From CAVRQM01 sp963838805 (GTDB lineage: Bacteria > Pseudomonadota > Alphaproteobacteria > Acetobacterales > Acetobacteraceae): DNA of 64,000 nucleotides. The DNA lies in assembly GCA_963838805.1 (NCBI GenBank), contig CAWISK010000010.1, positions 496,001 to 560,000 of the forward strand. The letters are read 5' to 3'. Position 1 is the stretch's first letter. Every line of letters begins with the position of its first letter. The position numbers and the translations under genes were made by a program. The notes under the pieces are model-generated. The model did no database searches. It saw nothing but the letters and a program-made list of their open reading frames with translations, and was not told the origin of the DNA. Shown here piece after piece: positions 55,158 through 64,000 of the stretch.

Positions 55158-55915
55158 CGAAGCCCCGCATCCACAGTCAGGCATTGCTTGGTCATCATGC
55201 GGCTGTCGTCCGCGGCCAGAAACAACACCGCCCGCGCGATATCGTCCGCGAGCAGCCGGGCGTTCAGACATTGCCGTTGCAGGATGGACGTCACATCCTC
55301 CTCGGAAAGCCACAGGCGCAATTGCCGCGGAGTGATGACCGCTCCGGGCGCGATGGCGTTGACCCGGATGTTGTCTGGTCCGAACTCGCGCGCCAGGCTG
55401 CGGGTCAGACCGATCACGGCGGCCTTGGCACTCGTATAGGCGACCATTCGCACGCCGCCCGCCATCCAGGCTATCGAGCTGAAATTGATGATCGAGCCAT
55501 GCCCCAGCATGCGCATCTGCGCCCGCACCGCCTGGGCAGCGAAAAACTGATGACGAAGGTTCACGGCCATCGCCCGATCCCAGTATTCGGGCGTGACCTC
55601 GTCCACTTCGTGCCGTTCGTCGCTGGCGGCGTTGTTGACCAGCACCGCTATCGGGCCAAGCGTGGCGTGCGCCTGCACGACCGCGGCTTGCAAGCTCTTC
55701 ACGTCGGACAGGTCGCAGGGGATAAACAGCGGCGGCTCGCGGCAGTCGCCCAACTCGGCAACGAGCGCCTCCGAGGCTTCCACGTCGATATCCACGAAGG
55801 CGACACGAGCCGAATGTCGCGCGAAGGCGGCAACCATCGACGCGCCGATTCCGGTTCCGCCGCCCGTAATGAATACGACACGGCCGGAAAGGCTCGGATA
55901 GCTGGCGAACACCAC
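55154..55915 (-). CDS. Short-chain dehydrogenase/reductase (SDR) between ATPase and isomerase genes
   Basis: Classical SDR of 253 residues. The motif is TGGGTGIG (17-24). VNNAASDERHEVDEVTPEYWD follows, with Ser146/147, Tyr160 and Lys164 (AYTSAK). The stretch SDERHEVDEVTPEYWDRAM resembles sugar dehydrogenases acting on aldoses. It starts 12 bases after the end of the ABC ATPase gene and overlaps the isomerase gene. A sugar or polyol dehydrogenase role is likely, with the substrate undefined. Confidence 0.88.
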   Translation of the reverse strand: MVFASYPSLSGRVVFITGGGTGIGASMVAAFARHSARVAFVDIDVEASEALVAELGDCREPPLFIPCDLSDVKSLQAAVVQAHATLGPIAVLVNNAASDERHEVDEVTPEYWDRAMAVNLRHQFFAAQAVRAQMRMLGHGSIINFSSIAWMAGGVRMVAYTSAKAAVIGLTRSLAREFGPDNIRVNAIAPGAVITPRQLRLWLSEEDVTSILQRQCLNARLLADDIARAVLFLAADDSRMMTKQCLTVDAGLR

Positions 55916-55927
55916 GCGACTGCCTCG

Positions 55928-57041
55928 TCAGATCAGGTGCTGCGTGTCGGGATCGAACAGGCACGCCTTGGACATGTCCACCGCAAGCGAAACGCGGTCG
56001 TCCACCGCGGGCGCCGCGTCCGATTCGAACCGGGCGGTCACTTCGCTCCCGGCCGACGCGGACAACCACCATCGTCTCCGGTCCGGTTGGCTCCACGACC
56101 TCGACCAGGCCGTCGAGCACCCCGACCTCCCCACCAGGCTCCAGCCGAGCGCGCCTGGCGTCGATCAACGTCTCCGGCCGAATGCCAAGCACGACGCGCC
56201 GCCCGACCTGGCGCATCGCGTCGGGGTAGGCGAGCGGCAATGGCAGGCGGACCAAAAGATCGCCATCGGCCAGAGCGATTGCGGGCCTGCCGTCGATCTC
56301 GACGACTTCCCCCGGAAGAAAGTTCATGGCGGGCGCGCCCATGAAGCTCGCGACGAACATGTTGGCCGGTCGTTCATAGACGATGCGGGGCCGATCGTAT
56401 TGCTGCACGCGGCCGTGATGCATGACCGCAATGCGTGAGGCAAGCGTCATCGCCTCCACCTGGTCGTGGGTCACGAAGACGGTCGTGTTGCGAAGATTGT
56501 GGTGCAGCTTCTTCATCTCCGTGCGCATTTCGATTCGCAACTTGGCATCGAGGTTGGATAGCGGCTCGTCGAACAGAAACAAGGCCGGCTCCCTGACCAG
56601 CGCGCGCCCCATTGCCACGCGTTGCCGCTGACCTCCGGACAGTTGCGCCGGCTTGCGTTCCAACAGCGCCTCGATCTGCAGCAGCCCGGCCACGCGCGAG
56701 ACCGCCGCAACCTGCTGCTTCTTGGGTACACGACGCGATTCCATGCCGAAGGTGATATTCCTGCGCACTGTCATGGTCGGGTACAGCGCGTAGGACTGGA
56801 ACACCATGGCGATGTCGCGGTCCATCGGCGCCACGTCGTTGACCACCCGGCCGCCGATGCTGATCTCGCCGGAACTGACCGTCTCCAGCCCTGCGATCAT
56901 CGCGAGAAGGGTGGACTTGCCGCAGCCGGACGGTCCGACGAGGACGACAAACTCGCCGGGATCGACATCCAGATCGATGTCTTTCAGCACCTCCAGCGGA
57001 CCGAATCGCTTGCTGACCTTGCGGATGCTGAGCGATGCCAT
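55928..57041 (-). CDS. Sugar ABC transporter ATP-binding protein (UgpC/MsmX type), frameshifted
   Basis: ATPase of a CUT1-type carbohydrate importer. Walker A is GPSGCGKST (36-44), the signature LSGGQRQRVAMGRALVREP, and Walker B LFLFDEPLSNLDAKLR. The C-terminal TOBE regulatory domain has GAPAMNFLPGEVV and GIRPETL. Near 56054 an extra base shifts the frame after MVVVRV; AGSEVTARFESDAAP and LAVDMSKACLFDPDTQHLI then continue to 55928. Removing one base gives 370 residues. It directly follows the permease gene. Confidence 0.88.
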
Positions 57042-57962
57042 CTACTTGACTGCTCCCTGCGTAAGCCCACGGACGAAATAGCGGCCGCCGAGCAGATAGA
57101 CCAGCAAAGGCGGAAGCGCGCCGATCAGCACCGCAGCGCTCTCGACGTTGTACGCATGCACGGAGGTGCCGGCTGTCGCGAGCCCGATCAGCGCCGCGGT
57201 GATCGGCTGATGCGTGCCCGACGAAAAGGTGACGCCAAACAGGAACTCGTTCCAGATCCCGGTGAATTGCCAGATCACGGTGACGATCAGGATCGGCGGC
57301 GACAGCGGCAGCACGATGCGCCAGAAGATGCGCCAGAACCCGGCGCCGTCGATCCGCGCCGCCTTGATCAGCTCGTCGGGAATGTTGACGTAGTAGTTGC
57401 GGCAGAACAGCGTCGTGAAGCTCAGCCCCTGCACGCAATGGATCAGCACCAATCCGGCGATCGTATCGGTCAGGCCGAGCCGACCGAGCGTGATCGCCCA
57501 GGGCAGCAGCGCTATTTGCCCCGGCATGAAGACCCCGAGCATGATCAGCAGGAACAGCACCTCGGAACCGCGGAAGCGCCACTTTGAGAGGACGTAGCCG
57601 TTGACTGCCCCGAGCATGGTGGAGATCAGCGTCGCGGGGATCGTCATCTCCAAGGAATTGTAGAAGAACGGCGCAATGCCGGCGCACCCGCCGCTGATGC
57701 AATACGAGTTCCACACCACAGACCAGTCCGCCAGGGAAAAGCTGGCCGGGAAGCTCAGCAGCCCGTTCCGCCCGATATCGTGCAGATCCCGGAAGGAGTT
57801 CAGCACGACAACGGCGAGCGGTATCAGATAGTAGAGTGCGAACACCGCCAGTACCGAGGTATACGCCCAGCTGCGCGCGGCTGCGTCGCCACGTTCCGGA
57901 TGCCGTCGTTGGACCGTAGGATGCGATGCTAGCCATTGGCGCGGTCCTGCCGGCGCCGCCAT
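57042..57962 (-). CDS. Sugar ABC transporter permease, second subunit (CUT1, MalG-like)
   Basis: Inner-membrane permease of 306 residues with about six helices. The EAA coupling motif is DELIKAARIDGAGFWRIFWRIVLPLSPP near 200. The C-terminus YFVRGLTQGAVK is the classic MalG/UgpE ending. The start is taken at ATG 57962, which overlaps the first permease by 34 bases; a GTG at 57971 is possible. It abuts the ATPase gene without a gap. Confidence 0.9.
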   Translation of the reverse strand: MAAPAGPRQWLASHPTVQRRHPERGDAAARSWAYTSVLAVFALYYLIPLAVVVLNSFRDLHDIGRNGLLSFPASFSLADWSVVWNSYCISGGCAGIAPFFYNSLEMTIPATLISTMLGAVNGYVLSKWRFRGSEVLFLLIMLGVFMPGQIALLPWAITLGRLGLTDTIAGLVLIHCVQGLSFTTLFCRNYYVNIPDELIKAARIDGAGFWRIFWRIVLPLSPPILIVTVIWQFTGIWNEFLFGVTFSSGTHQPITAALIGLATAGTSVHAYNVESAAVLIGALPPLLVYLLGGRYFVRGLTQGAVK

Positions 57963-58861
57963 GCGGTCCACACGCCATACGGCACCAGCACGACCGCCAG
58001 CGCCGCCAGCATCATGACCGCGGCCGCCGCACCCTCGCCGAGTTCACCGCGCTGGAACATCAGGTCATACACATAGATCGCCGGCATCGTGGTGGAGATA
58101 CCGGGACCGCCGGACGTGAGCGCCAGCACGAGATCGAAGGTCTTGATGGCGAACTGCAGCAGAATCACGACGACGGCGATGAAGATCGGGCGGATCGAGG
58201 GAAGAATGACGCGCAGGTAGATGCGCGGCATGCTGGCGCCGTCAATCCTCGCCGCCTTGACCAGATCAGGATCGACGGCGCGCAGACCGGCCAGGAACAG
58301 CGCCATCGCGAAGCCCGAGGCCTGCCAGATTCCGGTGATCGCCACGGTGTAGATCGCCATGTCGCGCCGAACGATCCAGTCAAAGGAAAAGCTCGTCCAG
58401 CCAAGACCGTGAACCAGATGCTGGATGCCCGAGGTCGGGTTGAAGATCCATCGCCAGACGGTGCCGGTGACCACGAACGAGATGGCGAGGGGATACAGGA
58501 AGATCGAGCGCCATAGTGCCTCCGCCCGCACCCGCTGATCGATCAGGATGGCAAGCAGCAATCCCAGAAGTGTCGCGCCGGCCACATAGAGGGGAGCAAA
58601 AATGAACAGGTTGGTGTAGGCGATGCCCCAGCGATGATTGCTCCACAGCGATACGTAGTGCTGGAACCCGGCGAAGCGATAGTCGGGCAGCAGGCTGGAC
58701 CTGGAAAGCGAGATCCACACCGTCCACAGCGAGAACGCGACGACATACAGCAGAGAGAGCGCGAGCGACGGTGCCAGCACAAGCTGCGGCGCGAAGCGCC
58801 GCCACCGGCGCCTGGCGTTGGCGCGGGAAAAATTGGCTGCGGCGGACGGCGCGTATTGCAT
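57929..58861 (-). CDS. Sugar ABC transporter permease, first subunit (CUT1, MalF-like)
   Basis: Inner-membrane permease of 310 residues. ATG 58861 (MQYAPSAAANF) is used because the conserved region begins soon after (RRFAPQLVLAPSLALSLLYVVAFSLWTVWISLS). The EAA motif is DPDLVKAARIDGASMPRIYLRVILPSIRP. It forms the membrane channel with the following permease. A 317-base gap without a visible gene separates it from the binding-protein gene. Confidence 0.9.
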   Translation of the reverse strand: MQYAPSAAANFSRANARRRWRRFAPQLVLAPSLALSLLYVVAFSLWTVWISLSRSSLLPDYRFAGFQHYVSLWSNHRWGIAYTNLFIFAPLYVAGATLLGLLLAILIDQRVRAEALWRSIFLYPLAISFVVTGTVWRWIFNPTSGIQHLVHGLGWTSFSFDWIVRRDMAIYTVAITGIWQASGFAMALFLAGLRAVDPDLVKAARIDGASMPRIYLRVILPSIRPIFIAVVVILLQFAIKTFDLVLALTSGGPGISTTMPAIYVYDLMFQRGELGEGAAAAVMMLAALAVVLVPYGVWTAWRRRQDRANG

Positions 58862-59178
58862 GCTTCCGACTCTCAGTGGCCCCGCAGCCCTCTTGTAGCT
58901 GCCGGCGCTGCAGCCTGTCCGCCAGGCGACCGCTGGATGCTCCGGGGGGCGCCAATCAGGCGGAGGAACGCAATATCGCCTCCGCACACCGGGCAGGCGT
59001 GAACGCTGGCCGCTTGCAGCTTCGTGCCACCGCTCGCAGCGACCGCGACATGTCGCACAAGGCTACTCCGCGCTCGTCGCACTCCCGCCAGTCCTGGGGT
59101 TACACGAGGCAGATGAAGACTCGGCGGGTTCTCCCGAAATCGCATAGTGGGCGGCGCCATAGCCTGCCATCGCGGCGC
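58862..59178. other. Intergenic gap between sugar-binding protein and first permease
   Basis: 317 bases. One short minus-strand frame contains ACPVCGGDIAFL, but it lacks a ribosome site and conserved features. No convincing hairpin terminator or promoter was found. Highly expressed binding-protein genes often end before such a gap, so reduced readthrough is plausible. Confidence 0.5.
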
Positions 59179-60441
59179 TCACATCTGCGCTTCGACCGCA
59201 TCACCAAGCTTGGTCGCCGCATCCTGGGGGGACATCTTCGGGTTGTTCACGAACTCGGTGATCACTTCCAGCATTGCCCCGCGATATTTCTGGAGCACAG
59301 ACATGTTCTGCGACATGCTGAGCACCGCCGTCCCGGCCTTGATGCTGTCGTTCAGGTCTCTCTGCGACAGCTGCTGGCACGGATTGAAGCCGTGGCTGAG
59401 ATCGATGTCCATCCGCGCGGGAATTGAGCCCTTGGCTTGGTTGAAAATGCGCTGAAAGTCCTTGGTCATGATGAGGTGGGCCAGAAGCTGCTGCCCTGCG
59501 GTGTAGTCGGGGTCTTTCTGCTTGAAGAAGACGACCGAGTCGCTGTTGATGATGAAGTCCGGCTTGCCGTTGTCGGAGGGCGCCTGCGCACAGAGATAAT
59601 CGGTGCCATATTTGTAGCCCTCGGCGTTGTAGGTGCCGATCGCCCAGTCGCCCATGAAGAAGAATCCGGCCTTGCCGGTCAACATCAGATTGGCGGCCGC
59701 GTCCCAGTCGCGGCCCGGAATGCCGGGGTCGGTCCAGTCGATCAGCTTGCGCATTTCGGCAAATGCCGCCGCCATGTCGGCGCTGCGCAGCGCGTCGAGA
59801 TCCAGTTTGACGAACGCCTTGCGGTACAGGTCCAGGTTCATGCCGTAGACGACGTTCTCGAACAGCGTGGCGTCGATCCAATCCTGGCTGCCATGGGCGA
59901 GCGGAATGATACCGGCCGCTTTCAGCTTTTCGGCATCGGCGTTGAACTCGGCCCATGTCTTCGGCATGGTGGCAATGCCGGCCTTGTCGAGCGCTTTCTT
60001 GTTCGCCCACAGCCAGTTGATGCGGTGGATGTTCATCGGCACGGCGACCCATGTGCCCTTCGGCTTCATCACCGGAATGAGCTCCGGCGCCACCACCTCG
60101 TCCCAGTGCTCGCTCTTGGCGATCTGGTCCAGGTCGGCCGTCATGCCGGTGGCGGCCCATTCGCCGATCTCCGGCCCTTTGAGCTGCACCGCCGACGGCG
60201 CATCACCGGACACCACATCGGCGCGCAGCTTTGCAATGGTGTTTGCGGTGTGGCCGGCGATCGAGGTTGCTGTCCATTTGCCGCCGGCGGCTGTGAACAT
60301 CTGGCCCAGTTTGGCGATGGCCGCGGCGTCGGAGCCGGTATCCCACTGCGACAGCAGGTCGATCTTGGGTTGTCCCGCCATCGCCGCCCCGAAGGTCAGC
60401 GGCAGCAGAAAGACCGCCAGCATCGCATTCCGACGAACCAC
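59179..60441 (-). CDS. Sugar ABC transporter extracellular substrate-binding protein
   Basis: CUT1-type periplasmic binding protein of 420 residues. GTG 60441 has GGAGG five bases upstream; it gives a classic signal peptide VVRRNAMLAVFLLPLTFGAAMAG. Mature blocks are KIDLLSQWDTGSDAAAIAKLGQMF, VQLKGPEIGEWAATGMTADLDQIA, LWANKKALDKAGIATMPKTWAEF and AGFFFMGDWAIGTY. Such proteins bind mono- or oligosaccharides or polyols. It is the first gene of the sugar operon and divergent from the glutamate dehydrogenase gene. Confidence 0.92.
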   Translation of the reverse strand: MVRRNAMLAVFLLPLTFGAAMAGQPKIDLLSQWDTGSDAAAIAKLGQMFTAAGGKWTATSIAGHTANTIAKLRADVVSGDAPSAVQLKGPEIGEWAATGMTADLDQIAKSEHWDEVVAPELIPVMKPKGTWVAVPMNIHRINWLWANKKALDKAGIATMPKTWAEFNADAEKLKAAGIIPLAHGSQDWIDATLFENVVYGMNLDLYRKAFVKLDLDALRSADMAAAFAEMRKLIDWTDPGIPGRDWDAAANLMLTGKAGFFFMGDWAIGTYNAEGYKYGTDYLCAQAPSDNGKPDFIINSDSVVFFKQKDPDYTAGQQLLAHLIMTKDFQRIFNQAKGSIPARMDIDLSHGFNPCQQLSQRDLNDSIKAGTAVLSMSQNMSVLQKYRGAMLEVITEFVNNPKMSPQDAATKLGDAVEAQM

Positions 60442-60755
60442 TCTTGCCTCCACCCTGACCAATCCCACTCTGCGGCAGGATGGCAGGACACTGGCATGCT
60501 GCAGATCGGCGCGCAAGAAGGAACGCGGCACGTGTGCGGCAGTCGCGGGCATCACTGAAGTCATTCGGGCCGTGTGCCATTCGGCAATTGCGCGCCGTGA
60601 CTTCTGGGTGCTTGCGGATGCGACAGTCAGGGTCGCCCTGAACCTGCGACGCGCGCCGGACGTGCTCGAACCTTGCGCGAGGTCATGGCGAAAGGCGTAC
60701 CTCCGCCGCCGCCCCCGTGCTAGGCTGCGCCCGAGGACGCAACGGGAGAACGCCC
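60442..60755. other. Divergent intergenic region, sugar operon and glutamate dehydrogenase
   Basis: 314 bases between two divergent starts, so promoters of both units must lie here. I see the ribosome sites (GGAGG for the binding protein; GGGAGA seven bases before the dehydrogenase ATG) but no clear promoter, operator or small gene. Confidence 0.5.
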
Positions 60756-63700
60756 ATGGCACCCGACGACGCGGATCGCCCCGGCCTGGCGATCGGCCCC
60801 GTCTCAGACGTGACACCAGCCGAGTTCGTGGAGACGCTGTTCCGCCGGTCAGCCCGCGAAGACCTGACGCGCTATGCGCCGGCCGATCTCGAGCGGCTGG
60901 CCGCTGCCGCTTTGGACCATCTGGCGGCACCGCGACCCGGAGCGCAGCCGGACATCCGCCTCCGCGACTACGAGCTCGCAACCGGGGGCCGAGCTGGCGA
61001 GATCACCGTGCTCGAAGCCGTGAACGACGACATGCCGTTCCTGCTTGATTCCGCACTGGCCGAACTCGCCGAACAGGGATGGGAGCCGCAACTGGTGGCG
61101 CACCCCATTCTGGCTCTGGAGCGTGACCGCGGCGGCGTGCTGCTGCGTCTGGAGGGCGACGCCGGGGCGGCGGCGCAACCCGGATTGCAACGGGAGAGCC
61201 TGATCCATGTCCATCTCGAGCGCATAGACGATCCCGCCGCCCGCGCCCGCCTGATCGAGGGACTCGCGAAGACCTTTGCCGAGGTTGCAGTTGCTGTCGA
61301 GGATCGCGCCGGGATGTGGGCGCGCATCGACGAGGTGATCCGCGCCTATCGCATCAGCGCCCCGCCGCTGGCCGAGGACGAGGTGGCCGAGGCCGTGGCT
61401 TTCCTGCGGTGGATCCGCAACGACAATTTCGTCTTCCTCGGCGTGCGCGAGTATCGCTTTCCCGACGGCGATACCGCGGCCGACCCGGTGCCCGGAACGG
61501 GACTCGGTCTGCTGCGCGATCCGTCGGTGCGGGTGCTGCGCCGCGGGCGCGATCTGGTGGTGATGACGCCGGAAATACGCGCTTTCCTCGCGCGCCCGCA
61601 GGCGCTCATCATCGCCAAGGGAAACGTGAAGTCGCGCGTGCATCGGCGCGCCTATCTCGACTACGTCGGCATCAAGCTGTTCTCGTCCTCGGGCGGGCTG
61701 GAAGGCGAACTGCGTCTGGTCGGACTGTTCACCGCGAGCGCGTACACCAGCACCACGGGGGCCGTGCCGTATCTGCGCCACAAGCTGGCCAAGATCGTGG
61801 CCCGCGCGCATTTCGATCCGGCGAGCTACGCCGGTCGCGCGCTGCTCGCCGTGATGGAGAACTACCCACGCGACGAGCTGTTCCAGATCGACGAGGACAC
61901 GCTGTACCACTTTGCATTGGCGATCATGAACCTGTCGGAGAGACCCCGCATCCGCGCCCTGGTGCGTCCCGACGAGTTCGACCGCTTCATCTCGGTCCTC
62001 GTCTTCGTGCCGAAGGAGCGTTACGACACGCAGGTCCGGCTGCGCGTCGGCGCCTACCTGGCGGAGGTCTATCAGGGCCGCGTCTCCGCCGCCTATCCCG
62101 CCTATCCAGAAGGCCCGCTCGCCCGCACCCATTTCATCATCGGCCGCGATGAAGGCGCCACGCCGCGCGTCGAACAGGCGGTGCTGGAAGCCGGCATCGC
62201 GGCGATCGCGCGCACCTGGAAGGACGGACTGCGCGAAACCCTGGTGCTCCGGATCGGCGGGCGCGCGGGCGCGCGAACTCGCCGCGCAGTACGGCGACGC
62301 CTTCTCCGCCGCCTATCGCGAGGCCTTCCCGGTCGAACGCGCGGTCGCTGACATCGACATAATGCAACGCCTGTCGCTGGAGCGTCCGCGCGCGGTGCGG
62401 CTGCACCAGGGCTCGGGCGAGCGTGCGGCGCGCGTCGATCTGTGCCTGTTCTCGCTCGATGCGGCGCTGCCGCTGTCGGAGCGGGTGCCGATCCTGGAGA
62501 ACCTGGGATTCCGCGTGCTGGACGAGCGCACGTATCGCATCGATGTCCAGCACCATGCCGGCGACGCGCCGATCTGGCTGCACGACATGGAGATCGAGCG
62601 TGCCTCGGGCGCTCCCATCGAGGTTTCGGCGATCGAGCAGGCGGTGGAGGCGGCGCTGCTTGCGCTGCTGCGCGGCCTTGCCGAATCCGATGGTTTCAAC
62701 CGGCTTGTGCTCGAGGCCGGGCTTGGCTGGCGTGACGTGTCGCTGCTGCGCAGCCTCGGGCGCTACATGCAACAGATCCGCGCGCCGTATGCGCAGGACT
62801 ATCTGGCCGCTACGCTGGCCCGCTACGGTGCAATCGCCGGGCGCATCGTGGCGCTGTTCTACGCCCGCTTCGATCCGCGCCTTGTCGACGCCGAACGCCG
62901 CGCTCGCCAGGATGCGATCAGAGCCGAGATCGAGACGGCGCTCGCCGACGTCGCCAGCCTGGATGACGATCGGATTCTGCGCCGGTTTGTCAACCTGATC
63001 GAGGCGGCCGTTCGCACCAATTACTTCCAGATCGACGCGGACGCAAAGCCGCGTGACACCATCGCCTGCAAGTTCGACTGCCGCCGCATCGAGGATCCGC
63101 CGCTGCCGCGTCCGCTGTTCGAGATCTTCGTCTACAGCCCGCGCGTGGAGGCGCTGCATCTGCGCTTCGGGCTCGTGGCGCGTGGCGGCCTGCGCTGGTC
63201 CGACCGGCCGCAGGATTTCCGGACCGAGATACTGGGCCTCGTCAAGGCGCAGCAGGTGAAGAACGCCGTTATCGTTCCGGTCGGTGCCAAGGGCGGCTTC
63301 ATGCCGAAGAAACTGCCGCCGCCCGCGCATCGGCAGGCGTGGATGGCCGAGGGGACCGAAAGCTACCGCATCTTCGTCGAGGCTCTGCTCCAGCTCACCG
63401 ACAATATCGGTCCCGCCGGCGTCGTTCCGCCGCCCAATACCGTGCGCCACGATCCGGACGACCCCTATCTGGTGGTGGCGGCGGACAAGGGCACGGCAAC
63501 CTTCTCCGACGCGGCCAATGCGATTGCAATAGGACGCGACTACTGGCTCGGCGATGCGTTCGCCTCGGGTGGCAGCAACGGCTACGATCACAAGATGATG
63601 GGCATTACCGCGCGGGGTGCCTGGGTCGCCGTCGAACGGCACTTCCGCGCACTGGATGTCGACATCGCGCGCGAGCCCATCACGGTGGTCGGCGTCGGCG

Positions 63701-64000
63701 ACATGTCGGGCGATGTCTTCGGCAATGGCATGCTGCTCTCGCGCACGCTGAAGCTGATTGCCGCGTTCGACCACCGCGACATCTTCATCGACCCGGACCC
63801 CGATCCGGAGGCCGCGTGGATCGAGCGCAAACGCTTGTTCGGCCTGCCGCGCTCAACCTGGTCGGACTACGACCGCGCCCGTATCTCCACGGGCGGCGGT
63901 GTCTTTTCCCGCAGCGCCAAGTCGATCGCGCTGTCGCCCGAGGCGCAGGCGGCACTCGGCCTGTTCCGCGCGGCGGCGCCCCCCGCCGTAGTGATGCACG
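60756..64000 (+). CDS. NAD-specific glutamate dehydrogenase, large (180-kDa) type, frameshifted, 3' end outside window
   Basis: Oxidises glutamate to 2-oxoglutarate and ammonia with NAD. The large bacterial form has about 1,600 residues, of which about 1,080 are visible. GGGAGA precedes ATG 60756. The N-terminal regulatory part has DDMPFLLDSALAELAEQGW and FLRWIRNDNFVFLGVREYRF. At about 62263 an extra base shifts the frame after LRIGG; ELAAQYGDAFSAAYREAFP then continues. The catalytic region shows ARGGLRWSDRPQDFRTEI, GLVKAQQVKNAVIVPVGAKGGF, then YWLGDAFASGGSNGYDHK and GVGDMSGDVFGNGML. The frame is open to the window end. Confidence 0.92.

Noticed and set aside
58873..59160. Small frame with a CPVCGG motif between sugar transporter genes
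   Set aside because: Only one CxxC, no ribosome site, arginine-rich low-complexity remainder. Treated as non-coding.
62137..63774. A 545-codon minus-strand frame near the window end
   Set aside because: It lies exactly opposite the catalytic part of NAD-glutamate dehydrogenase, which carries clear family motifs on the plus strand.

Overview
The window is GC-rich, densely packed bacterial chromosome. The gene content points to an alphaproteobacterium, most likely Acetobacteraceae or a close Rhodospirillales relative. The pointers are the order DUF3576 lipoprotein-leuS-lptE-holA next to parB-parA-rsmG, a cluster hemE-hemH-HAD-hemJ-rho with ppsR-maf facing away from hemE, an Acetobacteraceae-type porin, a HIG1-type twin-helix protein and a large NAD-glutamate dehydrogenase. 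No insertion sequence, phage, CRISPR array or rRNA was seen. There is one tRNA, tRNA-Ala(GGC).

Layout. 1-8.7 kb: end of a PTS enzyme I; molybdate transporter modABC, a drug-efflux MFS protein, a quinone oxidoreductase and a thioredoxin-fold DUF255 protein, all on the minus strand. 8.7-15.9 kb: chromosome segregation block rsmG-parA-parB with a parS-like site inside rsmG, facing the envelope/replication/translation block DUF3576-leuS-lptE-holA. 16-23 kb: porin with a terminator, a ThiE-like gene back to back with yggS, and two tandem kup potassium transporters. 23-31.6 kb: GlsB-like protein, copper delivery pair (SCO, PCuAC), tRNA-Ala, 3-oxoacid CoA-transferase, YihY, ahcY, a FitAB/VapBC-type toxin-antitoxin pair, maf and ppsR. 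31.6-31.9 kb: ppsR/hemE intergenic region, a candidate replication origin. 31.9-38.9 kb: haem genes, rho and small envelope genes. 39-46.1 kb: electron-transfer flavoprotein, 3-hydroxyacyl-CoA dehydrogenase and a glycosyltransferase locus with an unusual multidomain enzyme. 46.1-53.1 kb: a branched-chain-amino-acid-type ABC operon followed by flavin monooxygenase, CMD and AhpD-like genes. 53.3-60.4 kb: a sugar ABC operon with two short-chain dehydrogenases and a TIM-barrel isomerase/epimerase. 60.8 kb to the end: NAD-glutamate dehydrogenase, cut by the window edge.

How it fits together. hemE next to the RP001/DUF299 gene (ppsR) is the arrangement flanking the Caulobacter origin. The gap here holds a DnaA G-box-like 9-mer and an AT-rich tract, and parABS lies about 23 kb away, so this is probably the chromosomal origin region. 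Carbon and redox genes (scoAB, 3-hydroxyacyl-CoA dehydrogenase, ETF, NAD-GDH) and two solute-scavenging ABC operons suggest an aerobic heterotroph.

Caution. At least 13 single-base frameshifts interrupt otherwise well-conserved genes, including the normally essential holA and hemE. Nearly all act as one extra base and restore a full-length protein when removed. I read most of them as sequence errors, not gene loss. A stretch of 46.8-48.5 kb carries many more indels and may be truly degenerate.
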